Notes: a model not told the origin generated them from the letters alone. A stretch of 61,416 nt of DNA from an uncultured Bacteroidales bacterium (GCA_902782245.1 CACZMI010000005.1:1-61416); one strand, 5' to 3'. Positions 45,216 through 55,198 are shown, numbered from the stretch's first letter. Translations and numbers: made by a program.

Positions 45216-47105
45216 ATGAGGCCGAAAAGACTTGATATCTTTATCTTAAAAAGCTTCCTGCTGCTGTTTGTGGCGGCGTTTGCTATCTGTCTTTTTGTCC
45301 TCCTGATGAATGTGGTCTGGCGTTACGCCGAGGATCTGGTGGGTAAGGGTCTCAACTTTGGCCTCCTGGCCAGTTTCTTCTGGGAGTTTGCGCTTACTCT
45401 TGTGCCTCAGGCGCTTCCGCTGGCTGTTCTGATGGCATCACTTATCACATTCGGAAACTTTGGCGAACGCCTGGAACTGCTTGCCATGAAGACTTCAGGC
45501 ATTCCGCTCCTCAGGATTATGCGTCCTGTCATGATCTTTTCCGTATTGCTGGCGGGCGTGTCATTCTATTTCCAGAATGTCACCGTGCCACGTGCCGCCA
45601 AGAATCTTTATGCCCTCATATACTCCATAAATGAGAAGAATCCCGAACTGGAAATCCCCGAGGGTGTGTTCTACACCCAGATCAGCGGTTTCAATATGTA
45701 TGTCAAGCATAAGGATTTCAATACCGGAACTCTTTATGATGTCACGATATATGACCATCGTGACGGTTATGAGAATCTGAGCGTGATAGTATCGGACTCA
45801 GCTTATATGGAGACTACTGCCGATAAGCAGCATATTTATCTGCATCTGTTCAGCGGTGAGCAGTTCTGCCAGGAAAAGGATATGAACAGTGAGGGGAAAC
45901 CTTACCGTCGCGAGGGCTTCCGCGAAAAACATATCCTGCTTGAGTTCAATTCCGATATGAAGGAGGCTCCCGATGCACTGGTCAGTTCGCAGGCAATGAG
46001 CAAGAACATGAACGAGATCAAACATACCATTGACTCCCTGTCCAACAATCAGGACAGTGTGGGACGTGGAAATATGGCCGAGTTCAAAGTCACGGCGATG
46101 GCCACCTATCGGATGCAGAAATCGGATTCATTGGCATTTGAGAAATTGCCGTCCAAGATCATCAGCGCCGATAGCGTTTTTGCGGTTTCAAGCCGCAACC
46201 GGCAGGTCGATATCAAGAACGATATGCGCTCCAAGATTCAGACCCTGGCCAGTGACCTGGCTATCAAAAGTTCCAACATGTACTACGGAGACAAGACCAT
46301 ACGCCGTCACTGGATAGAATGGATGAAAAAGATAACCAATTCACTCTCAATCCTCATATTTTTCTTCATCGGTGCTCCTCTGGGTGCTATCATAAGGAAA
46401 GGAGGCCTGGGTATTCCGGTGATAGTATCGGTGCTGACTTTCATCCTGTTCTATATCACATCCGTATCGGGTGACAAGATGTACCGCGAGGGCGAATGGA
46501 GTATAATAGGAACCTGGTTCAGCGTGATGGTGCTCACGCCTTTGAGCGTCTTCTTTACGGTCAAGGCAAACGGTGATTCCACTCTGTTCCAGTGGGATGT
46601 GGTTCTGGAATTCTTCCGTTACTGGTTCGGCACCAAGGTAAAACGCAACATTGTACGTAAGGAAGTGGTTATCAATGATCCGGACAGGGCAAAGTGTCTT
46701 GCGACATTGTCTGATGTAAAACGCATGAGTGTGGAACTTGAAAATACCGCTCTGCTCAATACTGTTCCCAGTTACCGTGACCTGTTCTTCGGTAGCGTTG
46801 ATTCATCCCGGATGACTGCTTTGAGTGATGAACTGGAACAGCTTGTGACGGAACTTGGCAACAGCCGAGACCGTGTGGAACTGGATTATCTTAACGGTTT
46901 CCCATTGCTCCAGAGCCATGGGGTGCAGCCTCCTTTTGAGAAAGCATGGGCCGATAAGTTCGTGGGGGTAGTATTCCCGCTCGGTCTGCTGTTTGAACTC
47001 AGGGCATGGCTTTTTACACGCAAGCTTAAACGTCAGATGCAGAAGATATCACAGACGGCTGACAGCCTGATTGATTATATGACAAACAACAAACAAACAA
47101 GATAA
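45216..47105 (+). CDS. LptF/LptG-family lipopolysaccharide export permease
   Basis: A 629-residue YjgP/YjgQ-type permease that, with LptB, extracts LPS from the inner membrane. The start is ATG 45216 (MRPKRLDIFILKSFLLLF). Two helices lie near the N-terminus and around residue 65, a periplasmic beta-jellyroll domain follows (about 130-330), then a helix cluster (about 385-465) with IGAPLGAIIRKGG, the family signature. A cytoplasmic helical tail of about 130 residues is longer than in E. coli. It touches the aminotransferase start with no gap. Confidence 0.9.
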   Translation: MRPKRLDIFILKSFLLLFVAAFAICLFVLLMNVVWRYAEDLVGKGLNFGLLASFFWEFALTLVPQALPLAVLMASLITFGNFGERLELLAMKTSGIPLLRIMRPVMIFSVLLAGVSFYFQNVTVPRAAKNLYALIYSINEKNPELEIPEGVFYTQISGFNMYVKHKDFNTGTLYDVTIYDHRDGYENLSVIVSDSAYMETTADKQHIYLHLFSGEQFCQEKDMNSEGKPYRREGFREKHILLEFNSDMKEAPDALVSSQAMSKNMNEIKHTIDSLSNNQDSVGRGNMAEFKVTAMATYRMQKSDSLAFEKLPSKIISADSVFAVSSRNRQVDIKNDMRSKIQTLASDLAIKSSNMYYGDKTIRRHWIEWMKKITNSLSILIFFFIGAPLGAIIRKGGLGIPVIVSVLTFILFYITSVSGDKMYREGEWSIIGTWFSVMVLTPLSVFFTVKANGDSTLFQWDVVLEFFRYWFGTKVKRNIVRKEVVINDPDRAKCLATLSDVKRMSVELENTALLNTVPSYRDLFFGSVDSSRMTALSDELEQLVTELGNSRDRVELDYLNGFPLLQSHGVQPPFEKAWADKFVGVVFPLGLLFELRAWLFTRKLKRQMQKISQTADSLIDYMTNNKQTR

Positions 47106-48296
47106 ATGGCACAGATTTCAGATCGAGTCAACAGACTCGCAGCATCGGCCACTTTCGCCATGCTGCAAAAGAGTAATGAACTGTCGGCACAGGGTGTCGA
47201 TGTTGTAAACATGAGTGTGGGCGAGCCCGACTTCAATACACCTGATTACGTAAAGAAGGCTGCTGTTGAGGCCGTGGAGCAGAACTACTCCAAGTATTCT
47301 CCCGTTCCGGGTTACATGTGGCTGCGCAAGGCCTGCGCCGATAAACTCAAGCGTGAGAATGGTCTTGACTACGCCCCCGCCGAGATTCTTGTTTCAACCG
47401 GTGCCAAACAGTCACTCTGCAATGTCATCATGGCCATCATTAACCCGGGCGATGAGGTGCTTCTGCCTTCACCCTGCTGGGTAAGTTACCCCGAGATGGT
47501 TAAACTGGCCGGCGGTGTTCCCGTGGTTATCAAGGCCGGTATTGATCAGGACTTCAAGGTAACAGCCGCTCAGGTTGAGGCTGCCATCACTCCCAAGACC
47601 AAGGCTATCATGATCTGCTCACCCTCAAACCCCACCGGTTCGGTTTATACTAAGGAGGAACTTGAGTCAATCGCAAAGGTTCTTAACAAGTACCCCGATG
47701 TATTTATCGTGTCCGATGAGATCTACGAGCATATCAACTTCATTGGCGGACACCAGAGTCTTGCCCAGTTCGTTGACAAGGACCGCATCGCAGTCATCAA
47801 CGGCGTTTCGAAGGCATATGCCATGACCGGATGGCGTATCGGCTTCATGGCCGGTCCCGAGTGGCTTGTAAAGGCTTGCAACAAGCTGCAGGGCCAGTAT
47901 ACCAGTGGTACATGCTCGGTTGCCCAGAAGGCTGCTCAGGTAGCTTTTGACGGTCCGCAGGATGATGTTGAGAAAATGCGTCAGGTATTCCAGAAGCGTC
48001 GTGACCTGATTGTTTCTCTTGCCAAGGAAGTTCCCGGCTTCGAGGTCAACAACCCGCAGGGTGCATTCTATCTCTTCCCCAAGTGTGATTCATACTTCGG
48101 CAAGCGTTACGGTGACAAGGTGATTAACAGCGCCGAGGATCTGGCTATGTATCTGCTTGAGGTAGGTCATGTGGCTACCGTAGGCGGTACCGCTTTCGGC
48201 TCACCCGAGTGCATCCGTTTCAGTTACGCCACCAGCGAGGACAAGATTGTTGAGGCTTTCCGTCGCGTAAAGGAGGCTCTTGCCGCTCTCAAGTAA
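47106..48296 (+). CDS. aspC: Aspartate/aromatic-type PLP aminotransferase
   Basis: Class I aminotransferase, probably converting aspartate and 2-oxoglutarate to oxaloacetate and glutamate. The 396-residue protein shows MSVGEPDFNTPDYV, SPSNPTGSVYT and the PLP lysine in NGVSKAYAMTGWRIG, with Arg for substrate carboxylate in IRFSYATS near the C-terminus. The exact amino acid preference cannot be read. It follows LptF/G directly and ends at a terminator. Confidence 0.92.
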   Translation: MAQISDRVNRLAASATFAMLQKSNELSAQGVDVVNMSVGEPDFNTPDYVKKAAVEAVEQNYSKYSPVPGYMWLRKACADKLKRENGLDYAPAEILVSTGAKQSLCNVIMAIINPGDEVLLPSPCWVSYPEMVKLAGGVPVVIKAGIDQDFKVTAAQVEAAITPKTKAIMICSPSNPTGSVYTKEELESIAKVLNKYPDVFIVSDEIYEHINFIGGHQSLAQFVDKDRIAVINGVSKAYAMTGWRIGFMAGPEWLVKACNKLQGQYTSGTCSVAQKAAQVAFDGPQDDVEKMRQVFQKRRDLIVSLAKEVPGFEVNNPQGAFYLFPKCDSYFGKRYGDKVINSAEDLAMYLLEVGHVATVGGTAFGSPECIRFSYATSEDKIVEAFRRVKEALAALK

Positions 48297-48314
48297 ACAG
48301 AGAGCTATACAATA

Positions 48315-48350
48315 AAAGAGAGGGTTCCTTTTGGGGACCCTCTCTTTATT
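48315..48350. terminator. Bidirectional terminator between aminotransferase and ferredoxin
   Basis: A 14-bp stem (48315-48328 with 48334-48347, core GAGAGGGT/ACCCTCTC, one G-U pair) has a 5-nt loop, preceded by A-rich and followed by T-rich bases. Confidence 0.85.
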
Positions 48351-48366
48351 GTCTTTACCGTCGGAA

Positions 48367-48537
48367 TTATTCTCCCGGATGGATAGCCTCTGAAGGGCAG
48401 ACACCGGCGCAAGTGCCGCAGTCTACGCACAGATCAGGGTTGATTGAATACTTATCGCCCTCTGAGATAGCCTCTGACGGGCACTCATCGATGCAAGTTC
48501 CGCAAGCGATGCAGTCGTCACCAATTACGTATGCCAT
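48367..48537 (-). CDS. 2[4Fe-4S] ferredoxin
   Basis: A 56-residue small ferredoxin (MAYVIGDDCIACGTCIDECP). Two CxxCxxCxxxCP motifs place eight cluster cysteines at 9, 12, 15, 19 and 37, 40, 43, 47. It serves as a low-potential electron carrier in anaerobic metabolism, such as pyruvate:ferredoxin oxidoreductase. It has its own strong promoter. Confidence 0.96.
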   Translation of the reverse strand: MAYVIGDDCIACGTCIDECPSEAISEGDKYSINPDLCVDCGTCAGVCPSEAIHPGE

Positions 48538-48568
48538 AGTTGTCTTATGTTTTTAGGTTGTTGTGGGG

Positions 48569-48601
48569 GCAAAAATACATACTTTTAGGTACTCCACCAA
48601 A
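48569..48601 (-). promoter_or_regulatory. Promoter of the ferredoxin gene (-33 and -7)
   Basis: On the minus strand TTTG (48598-48601), 20 nt, then TATTTTTGC (48569-48577), 31 bp before the ATG. Confidence 0.8.
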
Positions 48602-48651
48602 TGGCTTGGCCAAAATTACAATAACTTGGACTTTTATTCGTTTTTATACCG

Positions 48652-49398
48652 ATGAATATGAACCGTAGCAATACCTGGGCGATACTTGCTGTCGTCCTGC
48701 TTCTGCTTGCCCCCTTGCAGGGTGCGGGCTCTGTTTTTGCGCAGGAACGCAAGATACAGAACCGTCCTTTCCTGGACGACAGGGTATGGCATTACGGCTT
48801 TCTTGTGGGCTTCAATATCCAGGATATGAGGCTGGCCAACAACGGCAACGCTTATGTGAACCAGAACCATGATGTTGAGTATTGGTATGCCGATGTCCCC
48901 GAATACACCCCCGGATTCAGTGTGGGCGTTCTGGGCGAGCTCAAGGCTAATGACTGGTTATCGGTCAGGATAATTCCTACCATGCATTTCGGTGACAAGA
49001 AGGTTGTGTTCAAGGAGCAGCGAAGCGGAAAGTTTGTAGAGCAGTATGTCAAGTCTACATACCTGTCAGTTCCGTTTGACCTTAAGATAAGTGCAGCCCG
49101 TTTCAATAATTATCGGCCCTATGTCGTCACCGGTCTGGCGCCTACACTTGACCTGACGGTAAAGAAAGGAAAGGAGCTGCTGGTCCGTAAGACCGATGTC
49201 ATGTTCGAGGTGGGAATGGGTCTGGACCTCTATTATCCGTTCTTCAAGATGATACCTGAACTCAAGTTCTGTTTCGGTCTTAACAATATTCTGGATAGAA
49301 ACCGCACAGATCTTAAAGATGCTTCACTACTCAAATATAGTGATGCGCTCGATAAGGCTCAGAACGGTATGATTGTACTCACTCTCTATTTTGAGTGA
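48652..49398 (+). CDS. porT: PorT-family outer-membrane protein, T9SS component
   Basis: A 248-residue protein with a signal peptide (about 1-31, ending SVFAQ) and an eight-strand barrel (OMP_b-brl_2-like). The pattern HYGFLVGFNIQDM, DVPEYTPGFSVGVLGEL, NNYRPYVVTGLAP and the C-terminal IVLTLYFE resembles PorT of Porphyromonas and Flavobacterium, needed for type IX secretion. It is divergent from ferredoxin. Together with sprA it supports a T9SS, though barrel families of this type can be confused. Confidence 0.8.
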   Translation: MNMNRSNTWAILAVVLLLLAPLQGAGSVFAQERKIQNRPFLDDRVWHYGFLVGFNIQDMRLANNGNAYVNQNHDVEYWYADVPEYTPGFSVGVLGELKANDWLSVRIIPTMHFGDKKVVFKEQRSGKFVEQYVKSTYLSVPFDLKISAARFNNYRPYVVTGLAPTLDLTVKKGKELLVRKTDVMFEVGMGLDLYYPFFKMIPELKFCFGLNNILDRNRTDLKDASLLKYSDALDKAQNGMIVLTLYFE

Positions 49399-49404
49399 TT
49401 TTAT

Positions 49405-49436
49405 TTTGCTTGGAAAGAAAAAGATAGTATCTTTGC
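49405..49436 (+). promoter_or_regulatory. Promoter of rplS (-33 and -7)
   Basis: TTTG (49405-49408), 19 nt, then TATCTTTGC (49428-49436). About 80 nt of leader follow before the rplS ATG; no clear leader hairpin was found in it. Confidence 0.8.
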
Positions 49437-49519
49437 GCCGCTTTATGCGATCGCTGTCAAGGAAGAGTAACTTGGTATGTCGCTCTAGCGTATGATAAAC
49501 TTTGAAAATTTCCAGAACA

Positions 49520-49879
49520 ATGGATTTAATCAAAATTGCAGAACAGGCATTTGCTACCGGTAATGAGGGTAAGTTCCCTGCTTTCAAGTCAGGTGACACC
49601 GTAACTGTAGCATACAAGATCATTGAGGGTAACAAGGAACGTATCCAGCTCTATCGTGGTGTGGTTATCAAGATCAGCGGACATGGTGACAACCGTCGTT
49701 TCACCGTTCGTAAGATGTCAGGTACCGTAGGTGTAGAGCGTATTTTCCCCATTAGCTCACCGGCTATTGACAGCATTGAGGTGAACAAGGTTGGTAAGGT
49801 ACGTCGTGCCAAGCTGTACTACCTGCGTAACCTCACAGGTAAGAAGGCCCGTATCCGCGAGAAGAGAGCAAACGCCTGA
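49520..49879 (+). CDS. rplS: 50S ribosomal protein L19
   Basis: A 119-residue protein from ATG 49520 ([11 protein letters not shown]); a TTG at 49502 is rejected. The L19 pattern is clear: [65 protein letters not shown]19 sits at the 30S-50S interface. It ends at a strong terminator. Confidence 0.96.
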   Translation: MDLIKIAEQAFATGNEGKFPAFKSGDTVTVAYKIIEGNKERIQLYRGVVIKISGHGDNRRFTVRKMSGTVGVERIFPISSPAIDSIEVNKVGKVRRAKLYYLRNLTGKKARIREKRANA

Positions 49880-49896
49880 TTCCGGGATATCAAACA

Positions 49897-49930
49897 AAGG
49901 ACGGCAGCCGCAAGGTTGCCGTTCTTTTTT
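49897..49930 (+). terminator. Rho-independent terminator of rplS
   Basis: A 13-bp stem (49897-49909 with 49914-49926, core GACGGCAGCC, two G-U pairs) with a GCAA tetraloop, followed by a T run to 49930. Confidence 0.92.
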
Positions 49931-49932
49931 AT

Positions 49933-49941
49933 TACCTTTGC
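49933..49941 (+). promoter_or_regulatory. -7 promoter element for the Wzi-like gene
   Basis: TACCTTTGC begins 3 bp after the rplS terminator T run and lies 17 bp before ATG 49959. Confidence 0.7.
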
Positions 49942-49958
49942 CCCATCAGACTGTATTA

Positions 49959-51473
49959 ATGAGAATCTCTTTCAGACATATACTGCCCATCCTGGCGATG
50001 GCTTTTGTGCCGGTTTGCCTTGGGGCTCAGAATGACCTTGTTTTCAAGTTTGAGACTGCAGGCGCGGCGGGCGGGGGAGAGCATGCCCCCTTCTGGCATA
50101 CGTCCAACCGTCAGGGCCTTTCGTCAACAAATCCTAATAACGCATATGCCCGTTTCGCTGCGCTTGGCAGTGTGCATCGGCCCTCAGGATTCGGTGTAGA
50201 CTACGGCGCGGATCTGGGAGGCGGTGCCGGACTTGAAAGCAACCTGTTTGTCCATCAGCTGTATGCGGATATCAGCTTCAGGTGGCTGGGTATGTCAGTG
50301 GGTATGAAGGAGCGTTGGAGCGACAAGAACTCATATTTGAGTACTGGTGCCCTTACCTGGTCGGGTAACAGCAAGCCTGTCCCTGAGGTTCGGGCGGGCA
50401 TTCCGGATTTTGTCTGCATTCCGTTTACGGGTAATTGGGTCGCACTTAAAGGCCATATCGGTTACGGACGAATGACCGATGATCTGTGGCGCCGTGAGCA
50501 TGGCGGAAACCTTTACATGAATGGTGTGCTGTTCCATAGCAAATCGGCATTCCTCAGGTTCGGTGACAGTTCACGTTTCCCGTTGCAAGTGACCATCGGA
50601 CTTGAGATGAATAATCTGTTCGGCGGTACAAGGTATAATGTGGCTACGGGAGTTGAGACTCCGTATCCTTCAAATGCAGCCGCATTCTGGACTGCGCTGT
50701 TCCCGTTCCACGAGGTTGAGCAGCAGGGCAATGAGGATGGCGACAACCTGGGTAGCTGGCATCTGAACTTTGACTATGATGTTAACGACTGGCATATCGG
50801 CGCCTATTACGAGCACTTTTATGAGGACCACTCTTCATGGCTGGGCATTGAGTACAAGAATGATATGGAGGGTAACAAGGATTTCATATTCTTCGGGTTC
50901 CGACGTAACTGGTTTGACGGTCTGTTCAGCGTTGAGGTGAATGCTCCGGACAACATACGTTTCTTCCGTAATGCCGTCCTTGAGTTCATGAATACCCGCG
51001 GTCTCTGTGGTCCCATATGCCATAGTGCGTCCTGCAATACTGACGGAATGTATGTTATTGAGGAGGTCGATGGCCGCGACGGTATGTACAACCACGGAAT
51101 CTATGATTCCTATACCCATCACGGATATGCAATCGGTAACCCGGTTCTGATATCACCTGCATACAACGGTGCTGGCAACCGTTTCCGCAGCAACCGCGTG
51201 CAGATGTTCCATCTGGGAGTGGACGGCGGGATAACCGATGATATTGATTATCGTGTGCTGGCTACTACAACGCGTCACTGGGGCTGTTACGGAGCACCGC
51301 TTAAGGAGGTGGAGCGCGTCACATCACTCATGCTGGAGTGCTCATACAGAATGGGCGGAACCTATGGGTGGAAGTTCTCTCTTTCAGGTTCCATGGATAT
51401 TGACAGCGGCAATCTGATAGGTAACAACAAGGGCGTAATGCTCACAATCTCTAAACTCTGGAAAGTGTTATGA
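49959..51473 (+). CDS. Wzi-family capsule assembly outer-membrane protein
   Basis: A 504-residue protein from ATG 49959 (MRISFRHILPILAMAF), with a signal peptide cleaved near LGAQN. Upstream in-frame codons overlap rplS and its terminator and are rejected. The long beta-rich body (PFWHTSNRQGLSSTNPNNAYARF, AYYEHFYEDHSSWLG, DGLFSVE) matches Caps_assemb_Wzi, an 18-strand barrel that anchors capsule in other bacteria. No capsule genes adjoin it. It overlaps the next gene by 4 bp. Confidence 0.85.
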   Translation: MRISFRHILPILAMAFVPVCLGAQNDLVFKFETAGAAGGGEHAPFWHTSNRQGLSSTNPNNAYARFAALGSVHRPSGFGVDYGADLGGGAGLESNLFVHQLYADISFRWLGMSVGMKERWSDKNSYLSTGALTWSGNSKPVPEVRAGIPDFVCIPFTGNWVALKGHIGYGRMTDDLWRREHGGNLYMNGVLFHSKSAFLRFGDSSRFPLQVTIGLEMNNLFGGTRYNVATGVETPYPSNAAAFWTALFPFHEVEQQGNEDGDNLGSWHLNFDYDVNDWHIGAYYEHFYEDHSSWLGIEYKNDMEGNKDFIFFGFRRNWFDGLFSVEVNAPDNIRFFRNAVLEFMNTRGLCGPICHSASCNTDGMYVIEEVDGRDGMYNHGIYDSYTHHGYAIGNPVLISPAYNGAGNRFRSNRVQMFHLGVDGGITDDIDYRVLATTTRHWGCYGAPLKEVERVTSLMLECSYRMGGTYGWKFSLSGSMDIDSGNLIGNNKGVMLTISKLWKVL

Positions 51474-51901
51474 AAAGGTTTTTATACATAACTGCTTTGT
51501 CAATGCTGACATTGGCCGTCTGCTCGGGATGTATGGAGAAGGCTTTCCCGGATGATGACCTTGATTTCTACTGGCGTCTGGACAGAATTGAATACAGGGA
51601 CGGAAAGGACTTTCAGGGACAACCATGCCAGTCTAAGGATGTGGACAATATCATGTTTGGATTTGCCCGTCACATAGTGCTGATAGAGGCTCCCGGACTA
51701 TCACAGCAGCACGGCATCACCACAGAGACTGGTGACTCCATAAAACTGGATTATTCAATATATAACAATCCGGCCCTTAAAGACCAACTTCAGGATTGCG
51801 GTCTGGATAGTGTGGTGTCTGTGTTCAGGATTGAATATCCCGACCGTCAGCGAATGGTCCTGTCGGGAAAGAAGACCGTCTTGCGTTTCCGCAAGTGGTA
51901 A
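51470..51901 (+). CDS. Small lipocalin-like lipoprotein
   Basis: A 143-residue protein with a lipoprotein signal (lipobox VCSGC, Cys21). The remainder has an early FYWRLDRIEYRDG strand and late strands FRIEYPDRQRMVLSG and TVLRFRKW, a layout resembling small lipocalin-like Bacteroidales lipoproteins (from memory DUF4847). Function unknown. Its overlap with the Wzi-like gene suggests a shared role at the envelope. Confidence 0.7.
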   Translation: MKRFLYITALSMLTLAVCSGCMEKAFPDDDLDFYWRLDRIEYRDGKDFQGQPCQSKDVDNIMFGFARHIVLIEAPGLSQQHGITTETGDSIKLDYSIYNNPALKDQLQDCGLDSVVSVFRIEYPDRQRMVLSGKKTVLRFRKW

Positions 51902-51904
51902 AAA

Positions 51905-52558
51905 TCACTTTAGGATAGAACCGTCAAGCAGACGTATAGTACGGTCTGTCATGGCTGCGAGTGACTCATCGTGTGTCACTATCACAAACGTCTGTCCCAG
52001 CTGGTCACGCAGGCTGAAAAAGAGTTTGTGCAGTTCCTCTTTGTTTTTGGTGTCCAGACTGCCCGATGGCTCATCGGCCAGTATTACGTCAGGCTGGTTG
52101 GCCAGTGCGCGGGCAACTGCAATCCTCTGCTTCTCGCCTCCAGAGAGCTCTGACGGCTTGTGATCGGCCCTGTCGGCCAGTCCCAGCAGTTGCAGTAGTT
52201 CCTTGGCTCTTGTGTTGGCCTGGCGCATGCCCTGTCCCCCAATCAGCATGGGTATGGTTATGTTCTCCTGTGCGGTAAATTCCGGCAACAACTGATGGAA
52301 CTGGAATACGAACCCGATATGTCTGTTACGGAAGGCAGATATCTCCTTCTCGCTCATTCTGGTTATATCCTGTCCGTCGTAGAGAACCCTGCCGCCGTCG
52401 GGTTTGTCAAGTGAGCCCATGATCTGGAGCAGGGTGGTCTTTCCAGCTCCGCTGGGGCCTGTTATGCTCACTACTTCTCCGCGGTTTATGTTCAGGCTTA
52501 TGCCTTTGAGTACCTGAAGTGAACCGAAGCTGCGGGTTATATTGTCAAGTTCAATCAT
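51905..52558 (-). CDS. ABC transporter ATP-binding protein, LolD-like
   Basis: A 217-residue ATPase of the MacB/LolD type with Walker [11 protein letters not shown]-loop [10 protein letters not shown], signature [14 protein letters not shown] and Walker [11 protein letters not shown]-loop VTHDES. Such proteins drive lipoprotein release (LolCDE) or efflux. No permease gene is next to it, so its partner is encoded elsewhere. Confidence 0.9.
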   Translation of the reverse strand: MIELDNITRSFGSLQVLKGISLNINRGEVVSITGPSGAGKTTLLQIMGSLDKPDGGRVLYDGQDITRMSEKEISAFRNRHIGFVFQFHQLLPEFTAQENITIPMLIGGQGMRQANTRAKELLQLLGLADRADHKPSELSGGEKQRIAVARALANQPDVILADEPSGSLDTKNKEELHKLFFSLRDQLGQTFVIVTHDESLAAMTDRTIRLLDGSILK

Positions 52559-52577
52559 CCGTTGAATTATTAATGAT

Positions 52578-52586
52578 GCAAAAATA
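52578..52586 (-). promoter_or_regulatory. -7 promoter element for the LolD-like gene
   Basis: Minus-strand TATTTTTGC lies 19 bp before the ATG at 52558. No clear -33 box. Confidence 0.6.
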
Positions 52587-52662
52587 TACGCTTTTGGCCG
52601 ATTTCGCTCTAATATTTTGAGTTTTTATGCTTTTTAAGATGTCATTTTTACGCGTAAAACAC

Positions 52663-52671
52663 TAATTTTGC
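52663..52671 (+). promoter_or_regulatory. -7 promoter element for asd
   Basis: TAATTTTGC matches the consensus, 33 bp before the asd ATG. Confidence 0.65.
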
Positions 52672-52704
52672 GGCCAAATTATTCAAACTATAACAGATTA
52701 TCCT

Positions 52705-53715
52705 ATGCGAGTAGCAATTGTTGGAGCCAGCGGTGCTGTAGGACAGGAGTTCCTGCGTGTGCTGGAAGAGCGTAAATTCCCGCTCGATGAGTTGGTTTTG
52801 TTCGGGTCATCCCGTAGTGCCGGATCTTATTACACCTATGGCGGTAAGAAGATCCAGGTCAAGCTTCTTCAGCATAACGATGATTTCAAGGGAATAGACA
52901 TTGCATTCGTATCGGCCGGCGGCAGCACTTCCGAGGAGTTTGCCGAGACCATCACCAAGTACGGTGCCATCATGATTGATAACTCCAGCGCTTTCCGTAT
53001 GGATCCGCAGGTTCCTCTGGTAGTTCCCGAGGTTAACCCCGAGGATGCACTGGTTCGTCCCAAGGGCATCATTGCCAATCCTAACTGCTCAACCATCATG
53101 ATGATTGTGGCTCTTAAGGCTTTGAATGACCTTTCACCCGTCAAGAACGTGCAGGTATCTACCTACCAGGCTGCCAGCGGCGCCGGTGCAGCTGCCATGA
53201 AAGAACTTGAGGAGCAGTACCGTCAGGCCTTGGCAGGTGAGGAGGTAACCGTAAACAAGTTCGCCTACCAGTTGGCTTTCAATCTGATTCCCCATATCGA
53301 TGTATTCAAGGAGAGCGGTTATACCAAGGAGGAGGAGAAAATGTTCTATGAGACCCGCAAGATGTTCCACAACGACATCAAGTGCAGCGCTACATGCGTA
53401 CGCGTTCCTGCTCTGCGTTGTCACTCAGAGGCTATATGGGCAGAGACCGAGGAGCCTGTATCCGTTGAGGCTTTCCGTGAGGCTGTAAAGAACGGTGAGG
53501 GCCTTGTGCTGATGGATGACCCTTCAAAGAAAGAATACCCCATGCCTCTGTTCCTGTCAGGAACCGACCCGGTTTACGTGGGCCGTATCCGCAAGGACAT
53601 TGCCAATCCTAACGTGATGTGCTTCTGGATCGTGGGTGACCAGATCCGAAAAGGCGCCGCACTGAACGCCGTTCAGATAGCGGAATACCTGATAAAACAG
53701 GGAGTAGTTAAGTAA
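52705..53715 (+). CDS. asd: Aspartate-semialdehyde dehydrogenase
   Basis: Reduces aspartyl phosphate to aspartate semialdehyde, the branch point to lysine/DAP, threonine and methionine. The 336-residue protein starts with a Rossmann fold ([14 protein letters not shown]), has the catalytic Cys in NPNCSTIMM and [13 protein letters not shown], and His/Arg in [11 protein letters not shown]. It supplies the Ddh pathway at 21977. It ends at a terminator. Confidence 0.96.
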   Translation: MRVAIVGASGAVGQEFLRVLEERKFPLDELVLFGSSRSAGSYYTYGGKKIQVKLLQHNDDFKGIDIAFVSAGGSTSEEFAETITKYGAIMIDNSSAFRMDPQVPLVVPEVNPEDALVRPKGIIANPNCSTIMMIVALKALNDLSPVKNVQVSTYQAASGAGAAAMKELEEQYRQALAGEEVTVNKFAYQLAFNLIPHIDVFKESGYTKEEEKMFYETRKMFHNDIKCSATCVRVPALRCHSEAIWAETEEPVSVEAFREAVKNGEGLVLMDDPSKKEYPMPLFLSGTDPVYVGRIRKDIANPNVMCFWIVGDQIRKGAALNAVQIAEYLIKQGVVK

Positions 53716-53720
53716 AAAAA

Positions 53721-53748
53721 AGGCCCGCAAGCGCGGGCCTCTTTTTTT
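53721..53748. terminator. Bidirectional terminator between asd and the sugar porter
   Basis: AGGCCCGC and GCGGGCCT pair around AAGC (53721-53740), with an A run before and a T run after, serving both converging genes. Confidence 0.92.
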
Positions 53749-53752
53749 GTCA

Positions 53753-55198
53753 TCACTTTTTCATTTTGCTTCTCCACAGAGAACTCATCTCCTCCAGAGT
53801 CTTGCCCTTGGTCTCGGGAACCATCTTCAGTACAAAGAGTGCTGAGAGAATCGAGAAACCTGCATAGATCAGATATGTACCGCCTATGCTCCACTCGCAG
53901 AGTGAGGGGAATGTGGATGATATCACATAGTTTGAAATCCACTGAGCGGCAACTGCTATTGCTACGGCATTGCCACGTATGGTATTGGGGAATATCTCTG
54001 AAATAAGTACCCAGCAGATGGGGCCCCATGACATCATGAACGATGCGGTGTAGATGATGATGAATACAAGAGCGGCAACTCCGATTACATCGCAGAATGA
54101 CAGGATACTCAGAGCTATCATGCCGATAGCCATGCCTATTGAACCTACAATGAGCAGAGGTCTGCGGCCCCACTTGTCGACGGTCAGGATGGCTACGACG
54201 GTGAACAGGATATTTACAACACCCATAACCACTGTCTGTATCATTGCTGCGTCACCGCTTGAACCCATGTTCTGGAATATACGCGGAGCGTAGTAGAGAA
54301 CTACGTTGATACCTACTGCCTGCTGGAAGAATGAAAGCAGTACACCTACTATGATAACCAGGATACCGTATGAAAAGAGTTTCTCCTTCTTCTCTACCAG
54401 GGTGTCCTTGATTTCCTGAAGGATTTCCTGGGCGCGTCCCTCTCCGTTGATACGGGTAAGAACCTCCATGGCCTTCTGGGTGTTTCCACGCATAACCAGG
54501 TAACGCGGAGTCTTGGGCACCAGAAGCAGAAGCAGTCCGAATGCGCCTGCCGGGAAAGCCTCGCTTACGAACATCCTGCGCCAGCCGATATTGACCATTG
54601 CTGCCTGTATGAGTTCGGGTGTATCGGCCAATCCGCTACGGATAAGAGTGTTGATGGCGTAAACTACCAACTGGCCGAAAATGATGGCGAACTGGTTGCA
54701 TGATACCAATGTTCCACGAATCTGTGCGGGTGCAACCTCGGCGATATACATGGGGCAGATGGCCGATGCCATACCTACGCCGATACCTCCAAGTACTCTG
54801 TAGAGAATGAATGCCCACATGAGTCCCTTGGTGGCCTCGCCGGGCTGGAAGAACTCAAAGTTGGGGCGGAAAAGGAACTCCGGCATGTAGCTTCCCAGTG
54901 CTGACAGGAAGAACAGCACAGATGCAAAGATCAGCGCGTTTCTGCGGCCCAGTCTGGTGGCCATGATACCTGAGATAAGTCCTCCGATGATACATCCTAT
55001 CAAGGCTGAAGAGGTTACGAAACCGTGTATTCCGGTTGAATAGAAATCTCCAAGTCCGCTGACGAAGAATTTCTGCAATGCCTGCTCGGCGCCGGAAATG
55101 ACAGCGGTGTCATAACCGAACAGCAGTCCGCCTATAACGGCTACTGCGCAGATTCCATACAGATAGGCTTTGCTACCTGTCTCTTTGTAATTACTCAT
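53753..55198 (-). CDS. MFS sugar porter (XylE/GLUT type)
   Basis: A 481-residue 12-helix proton:sugar symporter. The family motifs are present: GGLLFGYDTAVISGA at helix 1, RLGRRNALI between helices 2 and 3, PMYIAEVAPAQIRGTLVS, PETKGKTLEEM at the end, and KWGRRPLL. Closest in pattern to xylose or glucose porters; the sugar cannot be told. No sugar kinase or isomerase adjoins it. Confidence 0.92.
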   Translation of the reverse strand: MSNYKETGSKAYLYGICAVAVIGGLLFGYDTAVISGAEQALQKFFVSGLGDFYSTGIHGFVTSSALIGCIIGGLISGIMATRLGRRNALIFASVLFFLSALGSYMPEFLFRPNFEFFQPGEATKGLMWAFILYRVLGGIGVGMASAICPMYIAEVAPAQIRGTLVSCNQFAIIFGQLVVYAINTLIRSGLADTPELIQAAMVNIGWRRMFVSEAFPAGAFGLLLLLVPKTPRYLVMRGNTQKAMEVLTRINGEGRAQEILQEIKDTLVEKKEKLFSYGILVIIVGVLLSFFQQAVGINVVLYYAPRIFQNMGSSGDAAMIQTVVMGVVNILFTVVAILTVDKWGRRPLLIVGSIGMAIGMIALSILSFCDVIGVAALVFIIIYTASFMMSWGPICWVLISEIFPNTIRGNAVAIAVAAQWISNYVISSTFPSLCEWSIGGTYLIYAGFSILSALFVLKMVPETKGKTLEEMSSLWRSKMKK